Shown here: positions 9,636 to 22,100 of the stretch, piece after piece
How the letters are laid out: every line of letters begins with the position of its first letter
How positions within the stretch are numbered: position 1 is the stretch's first letter
Assembly (NCBI RefSeq): GCF_003711515.1
Contig: NW_021167081.1
Location: 3,094,483-3,158,482, forward strand
Source of the DNA: Sodiomyces alkalinus F11
Lineage: Eukaryota > Ascomycota > Sordariomycetes > Glomerellales > Plectosphaerellaceae
DNA: 64,000 bases
Direction: 5' to 3'
Notes under the pieces: model-generated
The model's database searches: none
What the model saw: only the letters and a program-made list of their open reading frames with translations
Told to the model about the DNA's origin: nothing
Made by a program: the position numbers and the translations under genes

Positions 9636-11830
9636 CTTCCGATAGTCTATCTTAAATTAGTACACTAATAATGAGTAACTAACGTATATTTGATTTATTA
9701 TCTATTAATGGTTTGCCTGTATTTACATAATAACCTAGTATCTATTATTATCGATTTTGTTATCGGCGATATTATATCTATTATATATACTATATAAGAT
9801 ATTATTTCTTGGTTTATCTAGCCTATCCTAAGTAATATAGGCTATTTCGTCGAGTTTATCTCTATATTCTCGGCATTAAGTCTAATTAAGCGTGGCTAGT
9901 TACCTGTATTAATTACGGATTCCTTAAAGTATTTATTTCTTGCCTCTGGTAATATATCCGTCTATTTCTCTTCCCGCTTAGACGATATTCTAAGCGTTGT
10001 AGAGATGGAGTATACAGCTTTCGTGACTAGTACGCTCGTTACGCTATTTAATATACTTAATTATAACTAAATTATTATTTATCCACGTGGGGGCGTTTCT
10101 CGTTATTATTATATTAACCGTGTTAATTAGTTCCCGCTATATCTTATTCTTAGTTATATTCGTGATATTAATACGTTCCCGGATTTATTAACGCTTATTA
10201 TATGCCTATATATTGTCTGCCTTGGTAGATATATTAGCCACCGAATCCTATATTATATACAACAGGGGAGGACTATTTGTATAAAGGCAATAGACTAAAT
10301 AGTATACTAGATATCGTATAATTCGGATGTCTTAAGTATTTAACCTTTCTCTTAGTGGAATTTTGAGTAGTCGGGGTGTAGTATTAAGTACCGTCTAAAC
10401 TATTATTTATAGTATATTAGTATTACTAGTTAAGGATACTAGTTAGACCCATGACTCCTAGTATAACTATTACTGTATACCGGCTTGTTTATGCCCGCCG
10501 TAGTGTTAGTTCTCCGGGATAGGAGAAGGAGGCTAACTGCTAGATAGTATTCTTAAGTGCGGTTATATAAGCCTAACGTAGTCTATCTCGCGTGATTTAA
10601 GAGCTTTCCTGAATCTAATCGTCGTGATGACCCTACACTTATATAAATCCTTAACGGTAAGTGTTAAATTCTTCTCTGAATTAATGGTAAACTTCTCTAG
10701 CCCCTTACTAAAATAGTATAATCGGATATCTGGCTACTAAAAGCTGCCTACTAATAACTCCGACCTTGTAAGATCGTGGAAATTAATAGCTAGGCCTTTA
10801 CCGGGGTTTAATAGGTAAAGGGATAGTATTCGCCTAATCTACGTAGGCACTTATACTTACCTATTCCCGTTATACTCGGCGGTGCGTGACCCCTTAATGC
10901 TTAGCCCCTAACTGGCGTTAGTAAGCCTTATAATAGTATCTATGCCATAGTAGCCGAGGTGTTCGTGCTACCTTTACGCTATAGTCTTCTACGGTTACCG
11001 CCGTTATTATGATTTTGTTTACGGGGTATTACGTGGGTGCCAAGCCCAAACCGTAAACACGGTAGCGGTGGCCGCGCGCTCGATTATATTCTAGCCGTAG
11101 ATATCTAATAGCTTATAAATAGGCCGGTTATTAGCCGAGCTAACGATATTATTATTTATAGTATCTTAGCGGTAGCCTTAGAGACGTAGCTAGTATTCTA
11201 AGATAATATTAGTAACGAATTCCTTCTAGTATACGGTATTGCACAGGCGTAATAATATCTTCATACTAGATAGGGATTATACGCGTAGCCTAACCTGGCA
11301 GTACCCGAGGATAAAAGCCTTAGAGATACCTACGTAAAAAGAGAAAAAAAAAACACTATTAGATAGTTTAACGGCTATAAAACGACCTTGATTGTTAAAG
11401 AGGTCGATTAACGATCCTGAGTCTAGAATCGCGTGGTTTAGTAATACTTTAGCTTAGTCGATGGAAAAGGATACTCCCTATTAGTATAATCTTAATTGTA
11501 TTATCATATAAGGACACTCTATGCCTACGTCTTCGGTATAATAGAATCCTAATCGCCCTCTCGTAGAGACGTTAAAGTTCGATACCCTATAGGTCTAAAG
11601 CTAATATGTGCTTGATCTGTTATTATTACGGCTAGAGTATTTACCCTATATAGCTTTAGTAGGCCGTTAAGGAGAACCCGCCGATTTTAATATATAGTAG
11701 GTATAGTATTGTAGAGTTAATGTTACTAAGGAGATAACTCCTTTATCTTACTCGCGGTAGCGGACCCTAAGGCTTCTTGCCTCTTCTATATCGCGCTCTC
11801 TACGCGGCTTTTAAAACTATAGTTACGTAT
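9636..11830. other. RIPped sequence, unidentified; possible degraded ORF on plus strand
   Basis: Codons in phase with 9,636 can be read rightward to about 11,820 with almost only TAA/TAG stops, giving a hydrophobic, Leu/Ile/Tyr-rich product with no motif that I recognise. Because TGA is itself destroyed by RIP, this openness is only weak support. No LTR, TIR or polymerase motif was found. Confidence 0.3.
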
Positions 11831-11831
11831 C

Positions 11832-11852
11832 TTTTTTTTTTGTTTTCTTTTT
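11832..11852 (-). other. Oligo(A)-rich 3' tail of LINE2
   Basis: The T-rich plus-strand run corresponds to an A-rich tail at the 3' end of the minus-strand LINE, as expected after target-primed reverse transcription. No flanking target duplication was identified. Confidence 0.6.
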
Positions 11853-12189
11853 CACTACACGTGTACAGCCCTAAAGCTATAGCGCGGCGCCTATCGCCCT
11901 AAGGCTGAAAGGCTAGTGGAATCTAAGTATAGTAGATCACGGTAATAAATAAAGGAAGTCCTCCGTAATAATCTGCCTAATCGACCTAAAAATAGGTAAA
12001 AACTAAACCAGAATAACTAGACCGTAGAGTCTGAGGTTTACGGCTTATACTACTCCGCCGAGCCTATTTTGATAGCTGAACGATAGGCCTCTAAAGCCTG
12101 TATTCCTCTTTGAGTACCGAATAATAGCGGCAGAGATAGGCGGTAAGCCTGCTAGGGCTTCCCGCAGGGCTTTTCGTTTGTTTTTATAA

Positions 12190-12990
12190 AAAGGGCAGGA
12201 AAGGATAAGGTGGGCAATGTTCTGTATAGAGGAGCCGAGATGGTAATAGCGGTCGTTAGGGCAGTTTTAGGCCCGTTTTTAGTAGGTTTTTAGGCATCCG
12301 AAGCCGGTTATCAACTAAGTAAAAGCCGACTTTACGCACCTGGGGCCCCGTATAAGTGGTGGTTTGAAGGAAAAGCGGAGGTTATCGCGGACTAGGCGCC
12401 TATAAAGGCGGCCTAATCGTACCGATTTACCCCTTTTATCCTCCCCCTCTTTATTATTCTATAGCGTCTGCTAGTCTTAAGTAAGAGCTTTATTTACCCG
12501 GCGTTTTAGGTGGCTAAGGGTGACTAAACTAATAGATTTAGTAGCTTTTTCGGGGTTTAACGCCCTTCTAGCCACTTTATCCGCTAGTTAGTTCTCTTTT
12601 ATCCCTATGTGTAACGGGAACTATTATATAGAAACCGAAGTGTCTAGTGATTTAAGGCGTAAGATAAGGGCTTTTACTTCTATAGCTAATTATAAGATAC
12701 ACTGAAGCTACTAAACAGCCGCCTGTGAATCTCTAAGAATATAGCACTCTAGGAGCGTAGGCGTTTACGACAGGGTAGCGTGAAGGGCCAAAAGAATAGC
12801 TTATAATTTAGCGTCCGCGATTTTGCCAAAGGCCCCTAGGTTAAAGGCTATAGCTTTATAGGGCCTTCAGGTATTAGTCTACTATATTATAGGGGCTATA
12901 GCTTACGAGGGCCATATAGGGGGCCTTATAGAGTGGCCTAAAAATCTGTCGGTATAGAGGATAGCGGCCTATTTGCCTACGTTTTATTAT
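12190..12990 (-). pseudogene. LINE2 RNase H domain and C-terminal tail
   Basis: RNase H removes the RNA strand during reverse transcription. The minus strand reads AKL.AILLALHATL, then SLRDSQAAV (the second acidic site region, DSQAA), then WFPLHIGIKENQLADKVAR, matching the family pattern W(V/I)PxHxGIxGNExADxLAK with E-to-K/Q changes. Downstream, CPNDRYYHLGSSIQNIAHL and LSCPFYKN match the C..C...ET..H.L..CP tail of fungal LINE ORF2. Stop codons throughout are of RIP type. Confidence 0.8.
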
Positions 12991-13559
12991 ATTTTAGAGA
13001 GGGCTTCGAGGTAGGCTGTTTTCTGATCGAGGGTTCCGGGGCCAGGGCCAGCGTCGGTGGCTATTTTAGACCGGTCTTTAAGAGGGAAAAAAGTACTAAG
13101 GTCCGCTATAGCTTCCGAAGCCTAGAGGGCTCCCCACCTAGCCATAGGACCCTCGGTATTGCAAGACTGCCCTACTAAAGCCACTATTTCTAGGCCTAGC
13201 CTATATAGCTATATAGTAGGTAGTAGGTTCTGTGGCCAGACGAGGTCGAGGTTTTTGTGGTTTTTACTCGCTAGAAGCTAGCCTTTAATAGGGTAGTTCG
13301 GTAGGACTTTTAACGTCCTAAAGGCATACAGCCTATATAACCTATTTAAGGCCCCTAAAGCTAAATTTAGCCGTTTTTCGACGTGGGGTTTGAAGAATAG
13401 CTTGGCATTAAACCAGACCCCTAGCTATATAATAGCACCTAGCGCTAGCTTTACTAGGTACCCCGCTATAGTTACTAGGGCTCTTTCTGTAGAGCTTTTC
13501 TAAAGAAGTGAATAGACTCTGTTTTTCGGTGCTCGAAAAGAACGTAGCTAACTTTCACT

Positions 13560-14170
13560 ACGTCGAAAAGGGAGACTACGGCTTTTTCTAGGGTTTTATA
13601 GTTTTTCCTAGTCGACGTAGACTCTATAGATAGCTAAAAATCGTCGATATAGAAGAGCTAAAGACCCTGAAAATCCGGTCCCGCTATAAACTTACTCATA
13701 TAAATCAGGAATAGAATAGGGGAAACCAGAGAGCCTTATAGGACCCCTATATTTAGGGGTGTAGGCTAGTAAACCTGCCCCTTAAAGGCTAGTTAAATAC
13801 GCCTATATTCTGTAAAGGAGGCTATCTATTTAACTAGGTTCTGGGGGTAGTTAGAGTTCTTAAAGGGTCGTAAGTAGCTAAGGGTGGGCGACGTGGTTAA
13901 AGGCTTCTTTAATATCTAAGAATAGCGTACAAATCTTAGGACTTTAGCGTGATTTACGCTGCTTTTTAATATAGTAAAGGAGGAGGAGGGCCGTATCGAT
14001 AGCAGATTATTACTTCCTACCTTATATTTAACTAGGGTATAAGAGGTTATCGCGGGTATTAGCTAGATAGCTAAGTCTAGCAGCTATAATCCTTTTAAGT
14101 ATTGTACCTAGGCAGTTTAGAAGGGCTATAATGCTATAACATTTAGGTTTAGAATAGTCCAGCGATAACT
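13560..14170 (-). pseudogene. LINE2 reverse transcriptase domain
   Basis: Minus-strand reading gives SIIALLNCLGTILKRIIAAR (the (R)PIxLLxxxGKIxExII region, about 14,050-14,130), then GVL.GSLVSPILFLIYM (GVPQGSPVSPILF, about 13,700-13,752), then LFYIDDF (catalytic F/Y-x-D-D, about 13,637-13,660). These define a LINE-type RT. The many TAG/TAA correspond to Gln/Trp positions. Confidence 0.85.
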
Positions 14171-14640
14171 ACCGATTAACTCCTAGGAGAGCTAAGGGAA
14201 CCGCCCTTCCTAAATAAATGTAGTATACGACTTAGGTGAATTCTATAGCGTTCTAGCTTGTACTTAGGGCCACGATATCCTTACTAAAGCCGTAAAGCTA
14301 ATATCTTGCTAGGATAAACAGTACTATTCGATAGCCGCGCTAGCGTATAATTACTAGAGTCCACGTACTAATGCCTATTAAGTTAAAGGAGAGTAGCTCT
14401 TTACTATCCCGTAGTCCAGTACTATAGTTCTTAACCACGTCTAGGAGTATCTGTTCCTTAAAGCCTTTTATAGCTATTTATTTAGCAGGGGTAGGATTAA
14501 GTGGGCTTAGCGCAGGCCGCTTAGTTACCTTAGCTAGCGTAGTAAGGCTTAGTACGCTACTTAGGCGTAGCTAACCTAGAAACCCCGTGGCTAATAGGAT
14601 ATTAATAGGCTATTGCTTAGACTAGTTAGAGCCTGTAGTT

Positions 14641-15145
14641 AGTCTTTTAAGATATTTACATATTAGTTTATTATGTTTCTTAGTCTCCTCAGCGTATTCC
14701 TATAACTTATAGCGGAACTCCTTTTCTACAATAGTCTTGCCCCTTATACCGATAAGGTTATATATAGACTATAATAACAAGGTCTGCTCCCGCTAGTAGT
14801 TAAGTATAAACCTAGGAACTAGCACGGAATTAGATATACTCTACGAACCCGAGGCGATAATAAGACTACTAGTAGCTTCCGCGTTATTTATACGGTTAAT
14901 ATATATAGTAAAGTGGGGGCCGGGCGTGATAACGGGCGTATTAGTGTAAGACTTATAGGCTTTCTAGGCAGCCTTCATAACCTTCCCCGTATAATTACGG
15001 AGTATATTAGGGTTTTAGTCTATCTCTAAGTAGTCCTTATAGAGGATATTTGGGTAATCTTAAGATATAAGCTCCGTGTTAGCATTTAGTAGGTAATCGG
15101 ACTAGGGAAACTGCCGAATAAGCTTCTTAGCTTCTTACTACGTAA
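14641..15145 (-). pseudogene. Unrecognised RIP-degraded ORF
   Basis: One minus-strand frame is readable for about 165 codons with only a few TAG/TAA, giving a polar product (e.g. EAKKLIRQFP, ILYKDYLEID, FTIYINRINNAEATSS, KEFRYKL.EYAEETKKH). It lies between the integrase-like remnant and the LINE2 RT, with a frame change at about 15,145. No family is recognised. It could be the N-terminal part of LINE2 ORF2, a different element's ORF or host-derived. Confidence 0.35.
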
Positions 15146-15840
15146 TCTCGGTGTTTCTTAGGGTACTCTACGGGTATAAAGATAATACGGTCTACGTTAT
15201 ATACCTCTAGGTTAAGGTAGCCCTAGACTTTAGCATATACTCAGAACTCGCGGATTATACTTCTATAGGATTACTTTTACTCTATAAACCGTTTACTAAT
15301 AGCGTTTAGCTTATATTCTAAACGGTTTTCCCCGTTATAAAGGGTAACGGCGCGGTAATATCCGGCTTTAGTAAAGCTAGTACCTAGACTGTTAGGGTTC
15401 CTAAAAGCGTATTCGAAGAGGTCGCAGTAATCCTAGGCCTTAGATACCTGGGCGCTTTAATAGGCTAAGTATATAGTAATATATTCGCGAATATTATATC
15501 CTAGGTTAACCTAATAAAGCTTTCTCGATACTAGTTTTAGTATCTTATTCGTACCTATATATTCTATATAGGGGTTATTATAATATTAGTATAGGATCTT
15601 AGCCCGGATTATTGCCTCCTTGCGAATTTTTAGTCTCCTCTTATAATATAGTAAACTATTTTCGTTAAAAGAGTGTTCTGGTTTCTTTTCCGGGTGTTTA
15701 TCGCATATTCGCCGTTAATAATATATCGTTAGCGTTAGTAGTTTATTACCCTTTAACTAACTACTTAAACCCTTTGCTTAGTATAGACGATCTACTATTT
15801 TACCCTTAGTAAGCTCCTGTATTATGGAGTATAGAATATA
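15146..15840 (-). pseudogene. Gypsy integrase zinc-binding (HHCC) remnant
   Basis: The minus strand at about 15,660-15,470 reads ILY.YYNNPYIEYIGTNKI and then LKLVSRKLY, ending REYITIYLAY. With H/C-to-Y RIP changes this matches the Ty3/gypsy integrase N-terminal domain (H..H(D)NP..GH.G..KTL.L(I/V)SR..YW...R..V..Y(V)..C..C). Unusually, the D,D-35-E catalytic core does not follow: the next approximately 110 codons (down to about 15,150) read as an unrelated sequence. The fragment is therefore recombined or truncated. Confidence 0.6.
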
Positions 15841-17329
15841 CTAATCCGGATATAACCCTAGCCTTTGTCTCCTCCTCCGGCGTATAGTCGGCGGATAATA
15901 CGCCTCGGAACACCGCCGGGTACCGTGGGCGTACCTTAGAAGTACTATAGTATATACTATAGCACCCACGGGGTATACTTTAAGTATTTATAGGGTATAC
16001 TATAGAAGCTACGGTATATACCACGGTTTCCGCAGGATTATATACGTAGATACCGAAGATCCTACGGGGCCTACCCGTAGGTATATTAGTCCTAGGGGCA
16101 CGACCCCTTTCTAGCTTAGAGAAGATATCTTATTTTAGTATTGTTTACGACACTCTAAGGTTACCCCTTAGATATCCTAGTCCCTAGGTCTAATAGTACT
16201 GGCTGGCTAGATATATACATGGTTAGGGTATATTAAATAGTAGCAACTGAGTTTCGCGCGAGGTTTACGTACTACTATCTTATGAAAGCTATATACCGCC
16301 GCCGCGTCCGCCGTAGTTACTAAGTAGAATAGCTTGATTATTTATTACTAGATAAAAACGCCTCCGCTTTAATAGGTTTAGGCATAGAGTATATAAGGGA
16401 ACCACCGTCCTTTAGTTATATATTATTAAATATTACTATACCGGCTTTATAATAAGCATTAGCCGTGGAACTATTAAGCTCCGAATTATAACTAATACTA
16501 ACCCCGCTAATAATATTCCCCGCCTCCGGGACCTTAAGGAAATAAGGAATATCGTTAAGATAGTTAATAAGTATCCCGATCTCGCCAAGGAATTCTTTTA
16601 CCCGAGGCTTTCGCCCTGTATTACGTTACTAAGTAAGCCTATAATATCCTTAGCCTACCTAGCGCTAGTAGCGCCCTAACTTTAAGAGGAAGAGCCATAG
16701 TTATAAGATCCACTAAGGAATCTATATATTCTTAAACGTGGAGTATAATACCGGTAAAATTCATTAGCGCTATATTTAGGTAACTAGGTAAGGAGCCTTA
16801 TTACTAGGAAATCGTTATAAAGCCCGGCGAAACTTAGGATCCTAAAGGAAAACAGGCTATCCATTCTTTTACCGCTAGTCCTAAACTTCCGACTATTAAG
16901 TCTAAGCCTAAAAGTAATAATACAGCTACGGGGCTAAGCTTACTCCTTTTATACCCTATTATAAGTATAATAGTTAGCGGATTCCCGTAATATAAAGAGG
17001 ATATAATACGCCCTTTTATCGAGTAGCTTACCGACTAATATTCTAACCTATCTTTCCTACTAATACTAACCGCTAATACCGTTTCCGATATTACTAACCG
17101 CTAATTCTTTTTATAGACCGCTATACTACTAAGTCTACCCACTATTCGCTAATTATGGATAATAATAATAAATACCGTAGTCTAATCTTATCGGATAGTA
17201 TCTATATTCCTATAACCGTAAATACCGGACAAAACTCCGGAAGCCGAGGGGACTATGCTAGTCTTAGCGATATATAAGGCTACGCCGCTAGTAATTAAGG
17301 GAGGCCTTAGGGTGGCGGTAGTGTATGTA
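15841..17329. other. RIPped sequence, unidentified
   Basis: CpA-depleted, with a symmetrical GC-rich stretch around 15,905-16,090. A plus-strand frame between about 16,560 and 17,000 is readable with RIP-type stops (LPTIKSKPKSNNTATG), but no domain is recognised. A GTATGTATGTGTGTGTAT run at 17,325-17,342 may be the 3' tail of LINE3. Confidence 0.4.
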
Positions 17330-17606
17330 TGTGTGTGTATCTATTTAACGCCTTAGTATAACACTAGTGAGTACTGGGTATGCGCTCCTCTTAGGGTATC
17401 GAGCGGTACGATCTCTATATATCTATACTAAAAGCCTATAGTGCTAAACGCTTAACTCTATATCTCTCTCCCACGAAAAATAACGAAATCTATACTATAC
17501 TATCTATAGTAGTATATAAGATATATCAAAATATCTATGTTTAGCGGTGCGCCCTTAGGGGCCTCCTTGCTGTATCCCTGTTCTGCTCCCTTAAAAGGGT
17601 ACTCCT
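17330..17606 (-). mobile_element. LINE3, 3' terminal part (left of element A)
   Basis: When element A and one copy of its target duplication are removed, the minus-strand ORF2 frame of LINE3 runs in frame from 33,346 into this segment. It reads STLLREQNRDTARRPLRAHR before a TAA at about 17,538. The remainder is the 3' UTR, ending near the GT-rich run at 17,325-17,342. Confidence 0.75.
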
Positions 17607-17820
17607 TATTACGGGTTGACCCCGATATAGACGATCCGGCTATACTCCGGATCTTCCTGACTACGCGCTTAGTTAACGGACCTATATCGCTAAGTTATCG
17701 CTACCTTATAGCCAGCCTAGCGCTATAGACTTTTCTCCTTTTCCTTTTTCCTCCCTTAGTTCTAGATAATCTATTATTACGACCTTATTTAGTACCACGA
17801 CTTATAACTAATCGCTTATA
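17607..17820 (+). repeat. Element A 5' LTR
   Basis: 214-bp direct repeat of 33,127-33,340. Most differences between the copies are C/T or G/A. The TSD CTCCT precedes it. The primer-binding site should begin at about 17,821 but I could not match it to a tRNA. Confidence 0.93.
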
Positions 17821-17879
17821 TATCTAGAACTTAGCGACACCCACGCGCTATGCTAGCGATAGATCAGGATCCTAATACT

Positions 17880-19150
17880 ACCGTCTAATAACCTATTAGA
17901 AATAAATAGATTATAGAGTGGACGAACTAACGGTTCGAAGAAAACGACTAAGCCCTAAATATAAGGCTAGGCCCTCTCTATAAATAATATACCGATATTA
18001 ACTTAAGGCTTACTCCGATATAAGAATACTACTCGGAAATACGCTAGTTTATAGACCGATAACGGGCGAGAGAAGAAGGCGATAAGTGATAACGTTAGTT
18101 AGTCGAATAGCTTATAGCCCGGCTCCTAGGATCGCCTACCCCGTAGGACCTAACGCCGCTTAACCTAAATATCCCGGCTCCTTTATAGACCCCGATAATC
18201 CTTATACTAGTAGAGTTTACCCTATTACCGGTTCTATCGCCTACGCTATAGCCGATAATAATAATAGTCGCCCCGACCTTAACGGTAATACCCTATAAGA
18301 CTATCGATAGCCCGGCGAAGTTCTTAGGGAAGCGAGTATACTATAGCGCGTAGGCTTACGCGATACGGTAGAAGCTTATAATCGATAGCGACTTATTCTA
18401 GAGTAATATATAAGCTTGGTATACGATGTATAATTACCTAGGGCCTAAAGTATAATAGGTTATATCGGCCTTTTATAAAAGCGACGGGCCGGGTAAGCTT
18501 ATAGACCCTAACGACTTTATAGTATATCTTAATCGTACCTACGTTAACCCTATAGAATAATCACGGGCCGCCTAAGCCTTACGTATAATTTATTAACGAA
18601 CCGATAAGTCGTTTACCGCCTTCTTACCCTATTTTAAAAGATAGATCGCCTTTACGGGTAATACCGAATAAGAAGCCACTGTATAGATCTTATTCCTTAA
18701 AGGAGCGATTACTTCGCGACTTAGGAATAAACTTATCTCTGCCCGAATCCTTATTAACTATTATACTATATAGGTTAACGGCGTGTAAAAGATCGCTAGG
18801 AAATTTAAAGGCTATTAGTTTAAACGAAACTACGATAAATAAGCTTAAGACTATATAACCGCAAAGAAGGATACCGATAGCGATACGAAGATAGGCGGAG
18901 TAAACCGTGTTAGCGATAGAAAGGCGAAGTAAAAGACTTGGATATACTATAACTATAATAAAAAGGGGTATATCGCGCGGAACTATAAAAAGCTAAAGGA
19001 AAACTAAGACACGGTCCGGATGGTTAAGGAGACTCGTATAAAAGATCGCGATAAAAGCGGGGATAAGTTAACTAATAAGGATAACTCGCAAAAAGAGTAG
19101 CTTTAACGCGAAAATAGGCGTTAAAGCCGATAGCCGCGATACGGCGGGAG
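17880..19150 (+). pseudogene. Element A gag
   Basis: Capsid/nucleocapsid polyprotein remnant. The zinc knuckle is readable at about 18,944-18,988 as YYNYNKKGYIARNY, which with RIP reversal of Y to C/H fits CX2CX4HX4C (C-x-N-C-NKKG-H-IARN-C). The basic downstream region (KKLKEN) is typical of nucleocapsid. Upstream, the capsid part is readable only in patches. Confidence 0.75.
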
Positions 19151-19189
19151 TAAGACGCGTTTAAAGTACGTGCTAGTAATAACCGGGTA

Positions 19190-22100
19190 TTTATAGTAGC
19201 TAAAATAAATAAATAGTATATCCTTACTCTTATTGATACTAATTACGATTACTATACCGCTATAAGTAAATAGTTTACCTAAAGACTCTAATTACCGTTA
19301 GTCGATAAGACGAATCGACTATTAAATAGCTTCTCGGAAGCTACCGGGACTATTAATAGCGCGGGGATCGCCGTTTACGAGCTTAAGATTAGCGGTTACC
19401 CGTAAAGGATATTCGTATATATAGTGCCCGGGCTTAATTAAGACGTGTTCCTCGGGAAGCCTTAGATAGAATAAAACGATATAACGTACTACGCTAAAGA
19501 TAAATAGCTTTACTACGGAGTAGCCGGATTAAATATACGTCTTTATTATATAAAAGAACCTACTAGAGTATAAGCTATCCGCGACGCTTATTTAGTTACG
19601 GGATTTATATTCGCGGGTATTATTCGACGACTACGATAAGAGGGTAAGGAAATCTTAATCTAAGGAGTAAGCCTAAGAGATATCGAAAAAGCGTTATATA
19701 AGAAATAACTAATAGACCCGAAGGACTTTATACCCGAAGAGTTACTATGAGAGTTCAGCGACTTATTCACGCCTAATAAGGCTAATTAATCACCGTTATA
19801 CCGATTAGGAGTCGACTATAAGGTAAACCTTATACCCGGAAACGATAGTAAAGAATTATCGCTTCCTTAAAGGCCGCCTTATAATATATTAAGAGAAGAA
19901 CTCTTAGTATTACGGAAAATACTTATCGACCTAATAGATAAAGGATTTATCCGTGCTAGTAGTGTAGAAGCCGTGGCTCTTATCCTTTTTATAACAAAGC
20001 TAGGCGGAGGCTTCGATTTTATTACGATTATTAAGCGTTAAACGAGATTACTAAATAAAACCGTTATCTATTTCCCTTAATCGCTAAGATACTATAGAAC
20101 CTAAGCTAAGTAAAGTGGTTTACGAGTCTTAATATAATCGCTGCCTTTTATAAGATTAGGATAGCCCCCGGATATAAATATATGACCGCGTTCCGAACTC
20201 GGTTTAGGCTTTTCGAATAGCTTATCTGCCCGTTCGGCCTAAGTAAAGCTCCCGCGATTTTCTAGCGATATATTAATAAAATACTATAGCGCTTCCTAAA
20301 TAACTTTATTACCGTTCACGTCGACGATATCTTAGTTTACTTTAGTAGGAGTCGGGCCGATTATAAGGCGAAGGTAAAATATGTACTCCGCGTACTCGCG
20401 GACGCCGGCCTAAACCTAGATCTATCGAAGTACGAGGTTAGCGTAAAGACCGTAAAGTACTTAGGATTTATAATTACCGCGGGGAAAGGCGTATCTTATA
20501 ACCTAAAGAAGTTATAAGATATTCGTAAGTGGGAATCGCCTATAACGGTTAAGGGCGTACGAAGCTTTTTAGGGGTTATAAATTATTACCGAATCTTTAT
20601 TAAGAATTTTTCGGGGATCTCGGCCCTATTAATAGTACTAACTAAGAAAGACTATAACTTTTAATAGGGTTCTAAGGAAAAGAGGCCTTTTCTAAGCTAA
20701 AGGCGAGGTTCTAAGAAAGACCGATACTACGATAGTAGGACTTAGTAAATAAGATATTTATCGAGACGGACTACTTGGGGTTTACCTTTAGGGGTAGCCT
20801 AACGTAAGAAGACGCGGACGGAAATCGCTACGTAGTCGTATACTACTCTTATAAACTTAATAGAGCGGAATATAACTACTTAATCCACGCTAAGGAAATA
20901 CTAACGATTATAAGTTATTTAACGATATAACGGGCCGAGCTTATTAGTTATAGGTAGTTTATAGTCCTCTCTAACTATAAGGCCCTGAAATACTTTATAA
21001 TAAAGCGAACGCTTATTAAGCGATAAAGCTAATAGGCCGGCGAGCTCGTATAATTCGACTTCGTGCTTAAGTATTGGATAGGAAAGGATAACGCGATAAC
21101 GGACGCCCTCTCGCGTTAATAATAAGATAAGCCCTAAGATATAACGGACGAATAGGAGTAATCTTACTATATTTAATTAATTCCCGATACCGTGATTCTA
21201 CCTAGCGTTCGCTATATTAATAGCGGTTAATCGATCTTTAAGGCAGACTAAGAGTTATAGCGATTATAGGATAAGACGCTTATAACCGACGAATAATATT
21301 AAAAAGCCTTATCTATAGTTACTAAAGAAGAACGATAGTTTTTACTATTATTAGAATTAAAGCTATCAATAGATAAGTGCTTAGTCTCTACGACTAAGTT
21401 ATTACTATTTCGCGACCGAATTTAGGTGCCTGGGTCTATTAAAGGGTCGACGTTACGAGGGAGGATTATCTAGTTAATTCACGATTTAGTAATCGGAGGA
21501 TACCCCGGATATAAAAACACTATCGCCTGAATAGCGCGTCGCTTGTTCTAGCCGAGGATAAATAAGGATATCCGACGATTTATCCGGAACTACGATATCT
21601 ACGGAAAGGGGTATATATAGAGAAATACGAAATAACGCCTTTTACGCCCCCTTTTAGTGCTAGAATAAATACGGAGCGACTTATCGATAGATTGTATAAT
21701 AGACCTGCTATTAGCTAGTAAGAAGAAGGCGCGCTACCTTTAGGTTATTATAGACCGTCTAACTAAGGCGGTAATATTAGAAGCGATAAAGATAATAGAA
21801 GCTAAAGCTTACGCGGAACGGTTCCTATACTATTATTTCCGGTTCTACAGAATACCTAGGTTAATCGTTAGCGACTAAGACTTAAGCTAGATAAGCAGGT
21901 TCTAAAAGTATTTTTATAGACTTACACGGATATCGCGTAAGCTTCGTATAATATACTACCCTTAGACTAATAGAGTAATAAAGCGTATAAACTACAAAGT
22001 ATAGGCTTATTTATAACCCTTTATCTATTACGCTTAGGACGATTAGGATCGTTTATTACTTATAGTATAACTAGCCCTAAATAATCGCGAGAGCTCGGTG

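Larger units (their letters stand above)
11831..14640 (-). mobile_element. LINE2: RIP-degraded Tad-like non-LTR retrotransposon (RT and RNase H)
   Basis: Minus-strand order from high to low coordinates is RT (about 14,170 to 13,560), RNase H (12,990 to 12,540), a C-terminal Cys/His tail (about 12,300-12,190) and an A-rich 3' tail seen as the T-rich run at 11,832-11,852. This is the 3' half of a Tad1-clade LINE. The endonuclease domain expected upstream of RT was not found; sequence above about 14,640 reads as something different. It is therefore probably 5' truncated or interrupted. Confidence 0.8.

Noticed and set aside
17537..17728. 63-codon plus-strand ORF
   Set aside because: Spans the junction of LINE3 and the element A LTR, so it is chimeric and accidental.
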